A stretch of 32,970 nt of DNA from Oligoflexales bacterium (lineage in GTDB: Bacteria > Myxococcota_A > UBA9042 > DTJE01): the NCBI GenBank assembly GCA_012840965.1, contig DUVQ01000171.1:1-32970 (forward strand). Direction: 5' to 3'. A program made the translations under genes and the position numbers. This document shows positions 22,496 through 30,857 of this stretch, piece by piece. How positions within the stretch are numbered: the first letter of the stretch is position 1; each line of letters starts with the position of its first letter. The notes below the pieces were generated by a model. It saw nothing but the letters and a program-made list of their open reading frames with translations, made no database searches and had not been told where the DNA came from.

Positions 22496-23878
22496 ATGAA
22501 GTTTTACCGCCTTGGAGTCATTCTAATTGCAGCAGTTTGGCTTAGCTGTTCTGATTCTCCAACACCACCAGACGACACTGACGCCAAAACATCCGAAGAT
22601 TCCACTTCAGATGTGTCAACAGAGGACAGCACTGAACCTAGTGAGGACGTCACAGATCCGCAAGAAGACGTCACAGACCCGCAAGAAGACGTCACCGAAA
22701 CTGGGGACGAAACCACAGATCCTGAAGAAGTCGAAGAGCCAGACCCAGGCATCCCATGTGTAGACGATTTTTGCGCGGCAGGTCCGGATAGCGCTCCAGA
22801 TCCGTCAAAACCAGGACCATTCCCAGTTGGAATCAAGACTGCAATCTATACCGACTATGAACACCCAAACGTGGATGATGAAACCCCTAGAATCTTGAAA
22901 ACTGAGATCTGGTATCCCACTACCGAAGAATTTCGAAACGCTGATCGTTATGCCTATGATCCCAAGGCGGATGGAACTGATGATCTGAGGGAAAAATATG
23001 CCGACATAGACCTGGGGATTTTCCCATGTGATGGTGTGTATGACGCCCCAGTTCTACGAAACCACGGCAAATTCCCGTTGCTGATCTTTAGTCATGGTGC
23101 CTTTGGTATTAGATATCAGAGCGTCTACCACACTATTCATATGGCATCTCATGGCTACATAGTTGCTGCCCCAGACCACCAGTACAACACCCTTTATGAA
23201 ATCATGGTCAGGGGTTGGTCTGGTACAGAACTCCCCGCCTCAGCAATGGCCCGCCCAAGAGATATCGAGTTCCTGATCAACGTGTTTACCGAACGAAATG
23301 CCGACCCAGATGACGAACTATACAATCTGATTGACTTGGATAACATCGCTGTTACGGGACATTCGTTTGGAGGTTTGACTGCCTACCTGGCTTTGTTTGA
23401 CAAACGAGTTAAGGCAATCGTTCCCATGGCCCCTGAAGGAACCATGATAGACCTTTTATCAAGCGCCTTTTCAGGTCCTAAAGTATATGAGATTGACACC
23501 CCAACCCTAATGATGGGTGGCCGGCTGGACAGGACCTTGAGATATAAAGAATCCATGGCAGACATCTTTGAACAACAGGGCCCACCAAAGTGGTTTTTGA
23601 CCGTAAACCGTGGAGGGCATTACACCTTTACTGACATGTGCCGCATGAATCTCGAAGAACTTCAGGAACGATGGGGTGACGCCAAGGATGCCTTAAAGGA
23701 CGGTTGCGATCCCGAAAACAACTGGGATTACCGCGAAGCTCAAAAGGCGATCAACCTGTATACCGCTGCCTTCTTAAACACTTTCATCCGCCACAGCCCA
23801 GGCTCTGCCCAGTGGCTAACACCTGAAGCCGGAGCTGAATTTGGAGATGAAATCGAGTTTGTAGCAGTCCCTGAATAG
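22496..23878 (+). CDS. Alpha/beta-hydrolase lipoprotein (PAF-acetylhydrolase/dienelactone hydrolase-like)
   Basis: The 460-residue protein starts at the ATG after GGAGACACACC; an in-frame ATG at 22475 would add seven residues and lacks such a site. The signal peptide ends AVWLSC (Cys18). A 60-residue acidic linker with EDVTDPQ repeats follows, then an alpha/beta-hydrolase fold of about 370 residues. The oxyanion strand FPLLIFSHGAFG, nucleophile elbow VTGHSFGGLTAY (Ser), acid GGRLDRT and base NRGGHYTF give a full catalytic triad in the usual order. The arrangement resembles bacterial PAF-acetylhydrolase-like esterases, which cleave short acyl esters. It should be anchored in the envelope. Cysteines near the start of the domain (PCVDDFCAAG) and later (MCRMNL, DGCDPEN) may form disulfides. 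The substrate is unknown. Confidence 0.87.
   Translation: MKFYRLGVILIAAVWLSCSDSPTPPDDTDAKTSEDSTSDVSTEDSTEPSEDVTDPQEDVTDPQEDVTETGDETTDPEEVEEPDPGIPCVDDFCAAGPDSAPDPSKPGPFPVGIKTAIYTDYEHPNVDDETPRILKTEIWYPTTEEFRNADRYAYDPKADGTDDLREKYADIDLGIFPCDGVYDAPVLRNHGKFPLLIFSHGAFGIRYQSVYHTIHMASHGYIVAAPDHQYNTLYEIMVRGWSGTELPASAMARPRDIEFLINVFTERNADPDDELYNLIDLDNIAVTGHSFGGLTAYLALFDKRVKAIVPMAPEGTMIDLLSSAFSGPKVYEIDTPTLMMGGRLDRTLRYKESMADIFEQQGPPKWFLTVNRGGHYTFTDMCRMNLEELQERWGDAKDALKDGCDPENNWDYREAQKAINLYTAAFLNTFIRHSPGSAQWLTPEAGAEFGDEIEFVAVPE
22643..22699 (+). repeat. 21-bp coding repeats (EDVTDPQ) in hydrolase lipoprotein linker
   Basis: Two full units and a partial third of a 21-bp repeat beginning GA(G/A)GACGTCAC. They encode EDVTDPQ twice, then EDVTE. 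The units differ at very few bases, so copy number is likely to vary between strains. Confidence 0.85.
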
Positions 23879-23911
23879 CCCCCGTCCCTGCCCCTGCTCC
23901 CGCCCCTGCCC
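23879..23911. repeat. C-rich tract (complement of the G-rich family)
   Basis: The convergent gap between the hydrolase lipoprotein and the thioredoxin-like gene is made almost wholly of CCCGTCCCTGCCCCTG-type units. This is the same motif family as at 18374, 30566, 32036 and 32914 but on the other strand. Confidence 0.75.
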
Positions 23912-24463
23912 CTACTCCACCCACTTAATCGAACAACCCATGGCTGGCCGTTGGTCCTCAGCGATCACAGTCCCGCTGCCAAGTGCCTTCACAGCCTCCA
24001 GCAACTCCTGACGGGTAACCTTTGCTTCATCCTGCCAGTTGTCATCCAAGCGACCATGATAGACCAAAATGTTTTGACTGTTGTACAAGAAGAACTCAGG
24101 GGTACAAACTGCCCCAAGTTCCCTGGCAACGCTCTGATCCTCATCAACCAGATAAGGGAAATTGATTCCACGTATTTTTATCTCAGCCTTCATCGCCTCG
24201 GGCGAATCATCCGGATAGGCTGGGTTTAGATTTGGATTGATTGCAACTGTTTTAATCCCAAGTGACAGCGCCTGCGCGGCAATATCAATTAAACGCCCCC
24301 ACACTGCCTTGGCATAAGGACAGTGATTACAGGTGACGCCAATCAACAACCCTTTGGGGCCGGCTAGTTCGTTCGATGCATAACTGTTACCAAAAGGGTC
24401 GTTCAACTTGAATTCAGGCAAAGTCTGTCCTAAGGCTCCCGGTTTAGATTCTAGTAAAGCCAT
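23912..24463 (-). CDS. Thioredoxin-fold (AhpC/TSA-like) protein with CNHCP motif
   Basis: The 183-residue cytoplasmic-looking protein has a peroxiredoxin/ResA-type thioredoxin fold: GQTLPEFKLNDPFGNSY, then GLLIGVTCNHCPYAKAVW with the redox pair Cys45-Cys48, INPNLNPAYPDDSPEAMK, and the cis-Pro segment GAVCTPEFFLYN. CNHCPYA is characteristic of a widespread family annotated only as thioredoxin family protein. It has no signal peptide. The ATG at 24463 is supported by GGAGG five bases upstream; an earlier in-frame ATG at 24475 overlaps that site. A further cysteine near the C-terminus (AMGCSIKWVE) is also typical. The role is presumably thiol-disulfide exchange or peroxide reduction, with unknown partner. 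Confidence 0.86.
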   Translation of the reverse strand: MALLESKPGALGQTLPEFKLNDPFGNSYASNELAGPKGLLIGVTCNHCPYAKAVWGRLIDIAAQALSLGIKTVAINPNLNPAYPDDSPEAMKAEIKIRGINFPYLVDEDQSVARELGAVCTPEFFLYNSQNILVYHGRLDDNWQDEAKVTRQELLEAVKALGSGTVIAEDQRPAMGCSIKWVE

Positions 24464-24532
24464 TATTTCCTCCATGTTAAGTACAAGTGCACCTAAAAAA
24501 TGAACAAAGTCCCTACCAAAGTGGGTATTTAG

Positions 24533-24561
24533 CTGACAAAGGCAAGTCTATTGAATAAACT
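24533..24561 (+). promoter_or_regulatory. Putative sigma70-type promoter of the M6 protease gene
   Basis: CTGACA, 17-bp spacer, TAAACT. The -10 is identical to that of the cysK promoter. It ends 26 bp before the TTG start codon, leaving room for the GGGGAG ribosome site. Confidence 0.6.
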
Positions 24562-24587
24562 CTGCCCGACTTTCAGGGGAGCGCTCC

Positions 24588-27179
24588 TTGCTTAATTTGA
24601 ATTTCATCCAAGGCAAAGGGACTAGCTTGGCAAGCTGGACTGTAGCAGTTTTCTTGCTGGCATCAGGGCTTCTAAAACCTGCCCTAGCCGCACCAATATT
24701 TAACTATCCTGTCACTGAAACCCAACCTGATGGGACGGTTGTGCATCTGTTAGCCAGCGGTGATGAGTTCTTTAACCGACTGCATGATGCCAACGGTTTT
24801 ACCATCTTGCGGGATCCAACTAATGGAAAGCTGGTCTACGCCGACAAGATTGGTGAGGCCCTGGTTCCAACCGACCTGCTTGTGGGTCATTCTGATCCAA
24901 TAAAGGTTGGATTGAGACCGAATTTGCTGCCATCCCCAAGATTGATCCAACAAAAGCGGATGAATCTTGAACCTGCCGTACCCATGCAGCTAAGGTCCGC
25001 ACCACTAACTGGCATTCTTAATAACGTGGTTGTATTTGTCAGATTTGCCGATGAAGACGAATTCGTTGAGCCCATGTCAGTGTTTGAAAGAATGTTTAAC
25101 GACATGGAAGGAGCTCCGTCTGTTCGAGCCTATTACCGTGAGGTTTCTTACCAAAAGCTTGATGTTGTCACCCACTTTTTTCCAAAACCTGAAGGTGACC
25201 AGATATTTAGTTATCAATCACAGCATCCAAGGTCCTACTATCGACCATACAATGTGATTACCAACCCAAATGGCTATAAGGATGAGGTCGAAGCGGTATT
25301 AAGGGAACAAAATCTGGTCCGGCTTGCTCTGGAAGAGATCTCCCATCTAATCACTCCTGACCTGAACCTCGATGGAGATAACGATGGTTTTGTAGATAAT
25401 GTCGTTGTAATTACAACTGGAGGGCCTGATGGTTGGTCTGAACTCTTGTGGCCCCACATGTCGGTGCTTCTTGCTGATCCTATGCGTATAAATGATTTGT
25501 ATGTCTTCTCCTATAACTGGCTAATGGCTGACTATCTCGATAATGGCAAAGAAGTCGGCGTGTTATGCCACGAACTCTTTCACACCCTGGGCGCCCCCGA
25601 TCTCTATCATTACAACCACGACGGATTTAGACCTGTTGGCCCATGGGACTTAATGGAATGGGACGCCTCTACACCACAACACATGAGCGCATGGATGAAG
25701 CACCGCTATGGCGGATGGATAGATGACATCCCCGAAATAACAACTAGTGGCAGATACACTCTTAATCCGCTGGTCGAACCAACAGGCCAAGCCTACAAAG
25801 TCGCCGTTCCTAGTGACAAGAGGCAATTTTTCATTTTGGAATATCGTTTGGCTGAAGGCTTGTTTGAATCTTCACTACCTGGTTCTGGGCTTTTGGTACA
25901 CCGGATAAACTCCAGGTATATGGGAAATGCTGATGGACCTCCTGACGAAGTTTACACGCTGCGGCCAGGTGGTTCTCCGAGCAATGACGGCGACATTAAC
26001 GATGCGGCGTTTTCAGCGGATAAAGGTCGAACCGCATTAAATTCAGAAACCGACCCCTATCCCTTCTTGTCGGACGGCCAAACAGTTGCTTTAGACATCT
26101 CCAACATCTCAGAGATCGGTGAAACCATCTCATTTGACATCTGCCTTCGTTTCCAGGCCTGCTACCAAAAAAACTGCGGCGACGATGGCTGTGGGGGAAC
26201 ATGTGGAGAGTGCGAGCCTGCTCAAGTATGTGACGAAGGCGTATGCAGTGATGAACAAGGTTGTGGCACTGCCCACGCCTGCCTTTCACAATGCGGACAG
26301 GATGATGCTGAATGCAAAGATTGGTGCCTTAGAGTGCCGGCTGTATGCCCCGCCCCTGAAAAGTGTCACGATGAGGGAACCTGCAACCTAGACACCGGCC
26401 TTTGTGAGTACCCAGTTCACAAGGACCACACCCCTTGTGACGACAAAAACGCCTGCACTCGCTTGGATGAATGCATAGATGGCGTTTGTGTTGGATTGGA
26501 CCCGGTGATATGTCCGGGAGAAGATCAATGTGTCAACGAAGGCAAGTGCAATCGTAGAACAGGTGAGTGCTCGAAGCCCTTGAAAGACCGAGGCACCCCT
26601 TGTGATGACGGAAACGCTTGTACCAAGGATGACAAGTGCGACCGCAAAGGTGTTTGCATCGGAACCGAATACAGCTGTGATGACCGCCAATGTCATACGG
26701 TGGCCTGTGGTGGTGAAGACGGCTGTATTTACACCCCATCCGACGAAGGCGCTCAGTGCGATGATGGAGACCCATGCACTGTGGATGACAAGTGTAATGA
26801 CGGAGAATGTGTTGGGGTGCCAATGAGTTGCGAATCGTCTGAATGTGCTGATGGCGTTTGCAAAGACGGAGAATGTCTGTTGGATTATTTTGAACCAGGA
26901 ACAGCCTGTGACGATGGAAATCCCTGTACTGTAGATGACCGTTGCAATTCTGAGGGCGTCTGTGTTGGGACCGAGCGTGACTGCGGCGGCACTGACGCGA
27001 TTGATGATGTGGGGGAACAAGAAGACTCGGCAGAGCCGGAAGCAGACACCAACGATGAGCCAGCCAAGAAATCTTCATCTTGCATGGCGACTTCAAATGT
27101 AACTGGCCCGTGGGCAACTACAGCACTTTTGGTACTTTTAGCGCTGGTAATTGTGTCACGCCGCAAAAACCCCGTTTAA
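24588..27179 (+). CDS. Secreted M6-family metalloprotease with Cys-rich repeats and C-terminal sorting tail
   Basis: The 863-residue protein starts at TTG with GGGGAG six bases before it. The Sec signal ends KPALA, with cleavage about residue 34. A propeptide region typical of immune-inhibitor-A-like M6 proteases follows (YPVTETQPDGTVV, GDEFFNRLHDANGFTI). The zinc site is HELFHTLGAPDLYH (residues 328-341). From about residue 524 come Cys-rich modules: CGDDGCGGTCGEC and four repeats of the type CDDGNPCTVDDRCNSEGVCVG. An acidic spacer leads to SSSCMATSNVTGPW, a hydrophobic stretch LLVLLALVIV and SRRKNPV. That Cys-TM-basic tail matches the MYXO-CTERM style of signal cut by myxosortases; no such sortase is encoded in the window. 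Expected to be a surface-attached or released protease. Confidence 0.92.
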   Translation: MLNLNFIQGKGTSLASWTVAVFLLASGLLKPALAAPIFNYPVTETQPDGTVVHLLASGDEFFNRLHDANGFTILRDPTNGKLVYADKIGEALVPTDLLVGHSDPIKVGLRPNLLPSPRLIQQKRMNLEPAVPMQLRSAPLTGILNNVVVFVRFADEDEFVEPMSVFERMFNDMEGAPSVRAYYREVSYQKLDVVTHFFPKPEGDQIFSYQSQHPRSYYRPYNVITNPNGYKDEVEAVLREQNLVRLALEEISHLITPDLNLDGDNDGFVDNVVVITTGGPDGWSELLWPHMSVLLADPMRINDLYVFSYNWLMADYLDNGKEVGVLCHELFHTLGAPDLYHYNHDGFRPVGPWDLMEWDASTPQHMSAWMKHRYGGWIDDIPEITTSGRYTLNPLVEPTGQAYKVAVPSDKRQFFILEYRLAEGLFESSLPGSGLLVHRINSRYMGNADGPPDEVYTLRPGGSPSNDGDINDAAFSADKGRTALNSETDPYPFLSDGQTVALDISNISEIGETISFDICLRFQACYQKNCGDDGCGGTCGECEPAQVCDEGVCSDEQGCGTAHACLSQCGQDDAECKDWCLRVPAVCPAPEKCHDEGTCNLDTGLCEYPVHKDHTPCDDKNACTRLDECIDGVCVGLDPVICPGEDQCVNEGKCNRRTGECSKPLKDRGTPCDDGNACTKDDKCDRKGVCIGTEYSCDDRQCHTVACGGEDGCIYTPSDEGAQCDDGDPCTVDDKCNDGECVGVPMSCESSECADGVCKDGECLLDYFEPGTACDDGNPCTVDDRCNSEGVCVGTERDCGGTDAIDDVGEQEDSAEPEADTNDEPAKKSSSCMATSNVTGPWATTALLVLLALVIVSRRKNPV

Positions 27180-27213
27180 GAGGCTGAAATCCTAACTTTT
27201 TTGATCCAGCATC

Positions 27214-27242
27214 TCGACCTTACGACAAATTCCTGCTATTAA
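27214..27242 (+). promoter_or_regulatory. Putative promoter of glgC
   Basis: TCGACC, 17-bp spacer, TATTAA with TGC before it (extended -10). It lies about 30 bp before the ATG. Confidence 0.45.
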
Positions 27243-27272
27243 AGGGGCTGGTAATAACTGGAGCCCCCCAAA

Positions 27273-28559
27273 ATGAAACACAACACTATCGCACTGATTC
27301 TAGGTGGAGGTCGTGGTACCAGGCTGCATCCGCTGACCGCTGTCAGGTCAAAACCTGCTGTTGGCGTCGCAGGCAAGTATCGACTGATCGACATCACCGT
27401 TTCGAACTGCATCCATTCGGGGATCAATAAGATCTTTGTAATCACGCAGTTCCAATCCACCAGTCTGCACAGGCACCTGATGCAGACTTATCGCTTTGAT
27501 GCGTTTTCAAACGGCATCGTTGAGATCCTGGCGGCTGAGCAGACCCAGGAAAGCGAATCTTGGTTCCAAGGAACTGCAGACGCCGTTCGAGGCTCGCTGC
27601 ACCATGCGTTGGATTATAATCCTGACACTGTCTTGATTTTGTCTGGCGACCATCTTTACAGGATGGACTACGAACTGATGCTTGCGCAGCACTGGGCGAA
27701 TAATGCCGACATAACAGTTGCAGTGCAGCCAGTTCCACGAGTTGATGCTCCAAGAATGGGTTTACTTAGGGCTGATGAAGATAGAAACGTCGTTGAATTT
27801 GTTGAAAAACCCCAGGATCCGGCGATATTGGAAAAATTCAGGGCACCAGAAAACCTTTTGAGCGCCAGCGATAAAAGCTCAGGTGAAGAGCGGTTCTTGG
27901 CCTCTATGGGAATCTACGCCTTCAGGCCACAGACTTTGATTGAGGCCTTGTCAGACAAAACCATCATGGATTTTGGCAAAGAGGTTCTGCCACAGTCCGT
28001 TGGTGTCCGCAAACTGCAGGCCTATCCTTTCAGCGGGCATTGGGAGGACATTGGAACCATCAGGTCATTCTTTGATGCACACATGGCGATGGTCCAGCCA
28101 GATCCGCCATTTGCTTTGTACACCCCAAAATGGCCAATCTTTACAAGAACTAGGTCACTGCCACCGGCCCAGATTATCGAATCGCAGATTCGCAACAGCA
28201 TGGTTTCCGAGGGGTCACGCATAATTGGGGCGATAATTGAGGATTCAGTAATTGGGCTGAGATCCAAGGTGCGCAAGGGGGCCAAGCTTAAAAGAGTTGT
28301 CATGCAGGGCGCCGACTACTTTGATGGAGAGCGGGTAAAACCTGGAGCCGAGAACGATAGTCCGGGCATCGATCTTGGGGTGGGCGAAAATTCGATTTTG
28401 GAAGATGTAATCATTGATAAAAACGCCAGAATTGGCAGCAATGTCATTATTACCAGCAAAAGCGGCCATCCCGATTACAAGGGTGACAGCTACTACATCC
28501 GAGATGGCATCGTGGTTATCCCAAGAGACGCCGTGATACCTGATGGCACCATAATCTAG
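27273..28559 (+). CDS. glgC: Glucose-1-phosphate adenylyltransferase
   Basis: The 428-residue enzyme makes ADP-glucose from glucose-1-phosphate and ATP, the committed step of bacterial glycogen synthesis. It shows ILGGGRGTRLHPLTAVRSKP, the allosteric/structural element VGVAGKYRLIDITVSNC, WFQGTADAVR, VLILSGDHLYRMDY and VEFVEKP in the N-terminal nucleotidyltransferase domain. A left-handed beta-helix C-terminal domain follows (SQIRNSMVSEGSRIIGAIIE, LGVGENSILEDVIIDKNARI). GGAG precedes the ATG. No glycogen synthase or branching enzyme is nearby. The PIG-L type gene follows after 17 bp and is probably cotranscribed. Confidence 0.95.
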   Translation: MKHNTIALILGGGRGTRLHPLTAVRSKPAVGVAGKYRLIDITVSNCIHSGINKIFVITQFQSTSLHRHLMQTYRFDAFSNGIVEILAAEQTQESESWFQGTADAVRGSLHHALDYNPDTVLILSGDHLYRMDYELMLAQHWANNADITVAVQPVPRVDAPRMGLLRADEDRNVVEFVEKPQDPAILEKFRAPENLLSASDKSSGEERFLASMGIYAFRPQTLIEALSDKTIMDFGKEVLPQSVGVRKLQAYPFSGHWEDIGTIRSFFDAHMAMVQPDPPFALYTPKWPIFTRTRSLPPAQIIESQIRNSMVSEGSRIIGAIIEDSVIGLRSKVRKGAKLKRVVMQGADYFDGERVKPGAENDSPGIDLGVGENSILEDVIIDKNARIGSNVIITSKSGHPDYKGDSYYIRDGIVVIPRDAVIPDGTII

Positions 28560-28576
28560 CTTAGCAGGAGACAATC

Positions 28577-29491
28577 ATGTCCAGAAGTGATCCGTTTAGG
28601 GCTGGTGAGCAGTTCATGGCCCAAATTTCCCAATTTGAGCGACCACTATTTCTTTTGGCTCACCACGATGACGAAATCCCCACCGCTGGATTACTGCAGC
28701 GACTGCAGGGCGACAAACGGGTGCTTTGGGTTACAAACAGTGACGGCTTGTATTTTGAAAGCGATAAATCGCCGCACGATTACGGGGAAATCCGCAAACA
28801 GGAAGGGGTGAATTCAGTTGCTTTGGCTGGGGTGCCACAATCTTCGATTGGCTGCTTGGATGTTTCAGAGGTGGAAACATATCGATGGATGAGCCGCGTT
28901 AATTCAGGTGATGCTTCACTTGGTGAAGCGATGCCATATTTCCGTAATATTCGGGATCGGGTCATCGATGCTGTTCTACAAGTGCGCCCAGACGCCGTTT
29001 TCACCCTGGCTTGGCAAGGAGGGCATCCAGAACACGACATCACCCATGTATGTGCCAAGTTGGCGGTTGACCGCTTGGCGCTGGAAACTGGTAAGCGGCC
29101 CGCCTTTTACCACATGCCTGCCTACGAGTACATGATTTTGGTGGCCATGCGTTTTCACCCTCTGTACAAAGGGCAACGCATCAAGCTGCGCCTGACCCAG
29201 CAAGAGTTGGACATCAAAATGGCGATGATCGATGAGTATCCTTCTCAGGTAAAATTATTCAATGATTTTCGCAAGGTGTTCAAACTTGTTGGGATGTTCA
29301 AACGGCTAGGGGCTCCACCCAATGCCGAGGCTTACATTTCCGTCGAGGAATTTGGGCCGGTACCTTTAATAAACTACAGCAAAAATACCCATACCTTCGA
29401 TTACTTCACCTATATGTGGGAGGATTTTGAAGGAGAGCCTGTGACGTTTAACAAAGCTGTTAAGCCCATTGTGATGAGTTTACTAGGTTAA
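28577..29491 (+). CDS. PIG-L/LmbE-family deacetylase-like protein
   Basis: The 304-residue protein carries the zinc-binding pattern of the PIG-L family: AHHDDE (residues 28-33; family consensus AHPDDE) and HPEHD (150-154). Members remove acetyl groups from N-acetylglucosamine derivatives, as in GPI, mycothiol, bacillithiol or antibiotic sugars. The N-terminal sequence (RPLFLLAHHDDEIPTAGLLQRL) and WVTNSDGLYF are typical. The C-terminal third (LINYSKNTHTFDYFTYMW) is unrecognised. GGAG precedes the ATG. It is 17 bp behind glgC, so the substrate may be a sugar or sugar-nucleotide, but this is inference only. No signal peptide is seen. Confidence 0.85.
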   Translation: MSRSDPFRAGEQFMAQISQFERPLFLLAHHDDEIPTAGLLQRLQGDKRVLWVTNSDGLYFESDKSPHDYGEIRKQEGVNSVALAGVPQSSIGCLDVSEVETYRWMSRVNSGDASLGEAMPYFRNIRDRVIDAVLQVRPDAVFTLAWQGGHPEHDITHVCAKLAVDRLALETGKRPAFYHMPAYEYMILVAMRFHPLYKGQRIKLRLTQQELDIKMAMIDEYPSQVKLFNDFRKVFKLVGMFKRLGAPPNAEAYISVEEFGPVPLINYSKNTHTFDYFTYMWEDFEGEPVTFNKAVKPIVMSLLG

Positions 29492-29525
29492 CTACGCGAA
29501 TCGATTGATGTTTGCAGCTGTGTTA

Positions 29526-29554
29526 TTGACAGGAAATTACAGCAAAAATAAACT
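29526..29554 (+). promoter_or_regulatory. Strong sigma70-type promoter of cysK
   Basis: TTGACA, 17-bp spacer, TAAACT, the best promoter in the window. The predicted transcription start is near 29561, just before the palindromic operator. Confidence 0.7.
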
Positions 29555-29562
29555 TTACTGAC

Positions 29563-29579
29563 TTGACCATTTGGGTCAA
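29563..29579 (+). promoter_or_regulatory. Palindromic operator overlapping the cysK transcription start
   Basis: TTGACC-ATTTG-GGTCAA is a 6-bp inverted repeat (17 bp in all), placed just downstream of the cysK -10. A bound repressor there would block initiation. The shape resembles sites of Rrf2-family regulators (CymR/IscR-like), known to control cysteine genes, but the regulator is not in the window. Confidence 0.5.
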
Positions 29580-29602
29580 TTATATCTAACTAGGAGTTAA
29601 TG

Positions 29603-30565
29603 ATGAGCCAGATTTTTACAGACAATTCACTGTCAATCGGCAAGACACCACTTGTTCAGTTAAATCGCGTTGTTGGAGACACCACGGCAAAGGTTTTGGC
29701 AAAGATTGAAAGCCGCAATCCAGCATTTTCGGTCAAGTGCCGCGTTGGCGCATCTTTGATCTGGGATGCCGAAAAAAGCGGCAAGCTTAAGCAAGGAATC
29801 GAAATCGTAGAGCCCACTTCTGGCAATACTGGGATTGCACTGGCCTTTGTTGCTGCTTCCAGGGGCTACAAGATCACGATTACTATGCCAGATTCCATGA
29901 GCTTAGAAAGGCGCAGGCTGCTAAAGGTGCTTGGGGCAAACCTGGTTTTAACGCCGGCTGCGCTTGGAATGAAAGGTGCCATCGAAGCGGCGCACGAAAT
30001 CGTCAAGGCCAATCCTGAACGGACCTTCATGCCAGACCAATTTTCAAACCCTGCCAATCCAGCGATCCACCGAGCGACTACAGGGCCAGAGATCTGGAAC
30101 GACACCCAAGGCGAGGTTGACGTCTATGTCAGCGGCATCGGCACCGGTGGATCTTTTACCGGGGTTTCAAGGTATCTAAAACTGGACCAAAAGAAGTCAG
30201 TACACTGTGTTGCAGTCGAACCAGAGGAAAGCCCAGTAATCAGCCAGACTTTAGCCAATCAAAAACTGGAACCCGCCCCCCATAAAATCCAAGGGATTGG
30301 AGCTGGATTTGTACCAAAGAATCTGGATCTGCCCCTGATTGACCAGGTCATGACTGTGTCAAGCGATGAGGCAATGGAAATGGCGCGACGCTTGGCCAAG
30401 GAAGAAGGCATCCTAGCCGGAATCTCAAGCGGAGCGGCCACCGCAGCAGCAATAAAGCTAGCCTATGAGCCCAGGTTCGCAAACAAAACCATCGTGGTAA
30501 TCCTGCCAGACTCCGGTGAACGTTACCTAAGCAGCGCCCTGTTTGAAGGCTTATTGGATGATTGA
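29603..30565 (+). CDS. cysK: Cysteine synthase A (O-acetylserine sulfhydrylase)
   Basis: The 320-residue PLP enzyme forms cysteine from O-acetylserine and sulfide. It closely resembles E. coli CysK along its length: [28 protein letters not shown] with the PLP lysine Lys45, the substrate loop [13 protein letters not shown], the phosphate-cradle [27 protein letters not shown] and the C-terminal [10 protein letters not shown] and [13 protein letters not shown]. Two ATGs are adjacent; the second (29603) sits at better distance from GGAG and gives [10 protein letters not shown] like the family. The upstream promoter and overlapping palindrome point to specific repression, perhaps by sulfur or cysteine status. 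It stands alone, without cysE. Confidence 0.95.
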   Translation: MSQIFTDNSLSIGKTPLVQLNRVVGDTTAKVLAKIESRNPAFSVKCRVGASLIWDAEKSGKLKQGIEIVEPTSGNTGIALAFVAASRGYKITITMPDSMSLERRRLLKVLGANLVLTPAALGMKGAIEAAHEIVKANPERTFMPDQFSNPANPAIHRATTGPEIWNDTQGEVDVYVSGIGTGGSFTGVSRYLKLDQKKSVHCVAVEPEESPVISQTLANQKLEPAPHKIQGIGAGFVPKNLDLPLIDQVMTVSSDEAMEMARRLAKEEGILAGISSGAATAAAIKLAYEPRFANKTIVVILPDSGERYLSSALFEGLLDD

Positions 30566-30595
30566 GGCGGGGGCTTGGGGGCAGGAGGTAGGGAT
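30566..30595 (+). repeat. G-rich tract after cysK
   Basis: GGCGGGGGCTTGGGGGCAGG and following bases form a short member of the G-rich intergenic family, abutting copy 2 of the 103-bp repeat exactly as the tract at 18374 abuts copy 1. Confidence 0.7.
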
Positions 30596-30698
30596 GGAAG
30601 ACGATTGTGCTGTTTAGCAGAATTTGGAGCTAAAAAGAGGTCGAGAGGGCACCCAGCAACATGGTCCGGGGGCAATCCTGGAGGGCGCTATCGGGAGT
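30596..30698 (+). repeat. 103-bp dispersed repeat, copy 2
   Basis: Nearly identical (101/103) and same orientation as 18438-18540. It occupies the first part of the 292-bp convergent gap between cysK and the Fic gene. Similarity appears to resume briefly at 30807-30817 (AGGAGCCAGAACA versus GGGAGTCAGAACA at the end of copy 1). Copy 1 may therefore be an internal deletion derivative of a longer element. Confidence 0.93.
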
Positions 30699-30762
30699 TG
30701 CCGACAGTCGGGGTGGCTACGGGAGATTTTGGGTCCGGAAGGATGCCCCCGGACATGTTTTT
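30658..30762 (+). repeat. Long hairpin extending from repeat copy 2
   Basis: The arm at 30658-30679 and the arm at 30740-30759 pair over 20 bp (AACATG/CATGTT, TCCGGGGGC/GCCCCCGGA, ATCCT/AGGAT) with two single-base bulges on the left. The roughly 60-base loop holds a small hairpin CCGACAGTCGG (30701-30711). The right arm runs into TTTTT, so it may act as a terminator for cysK or belong to a structured RNA. The rest of the gap to 30857 has no recognised feature. Confidence 0.7.
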
Positions 30763-30857
30763 AAACTGTAACGAAGAGATAAAACGCAGAAAAGATCGAA
30801 CAATCAGGAGCCAGAACAGATGTACTAGCAGGGTCAGGTTCAGGGACAGGGCCGGGG

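Noticed and set aside
26388-27020. 210-residue open frame on the minus strand
   Set aside because: It lies wholly antisense to the Cys-rich repeats of the M6 protease; the long frame follows from the repetitive codons and has no ribosome site or family motif.
30596-30762. Repeat copy 2 as a cobalamin or other known riboswitch
   Set aside because: Some short words (GAGCTAAAAAGAGG, TATCGGGAGT) recall riboswitch pieces, but the conserved B12-box order is missing and the nearest downstream gene is convergent, so it could not be regulated in cis.
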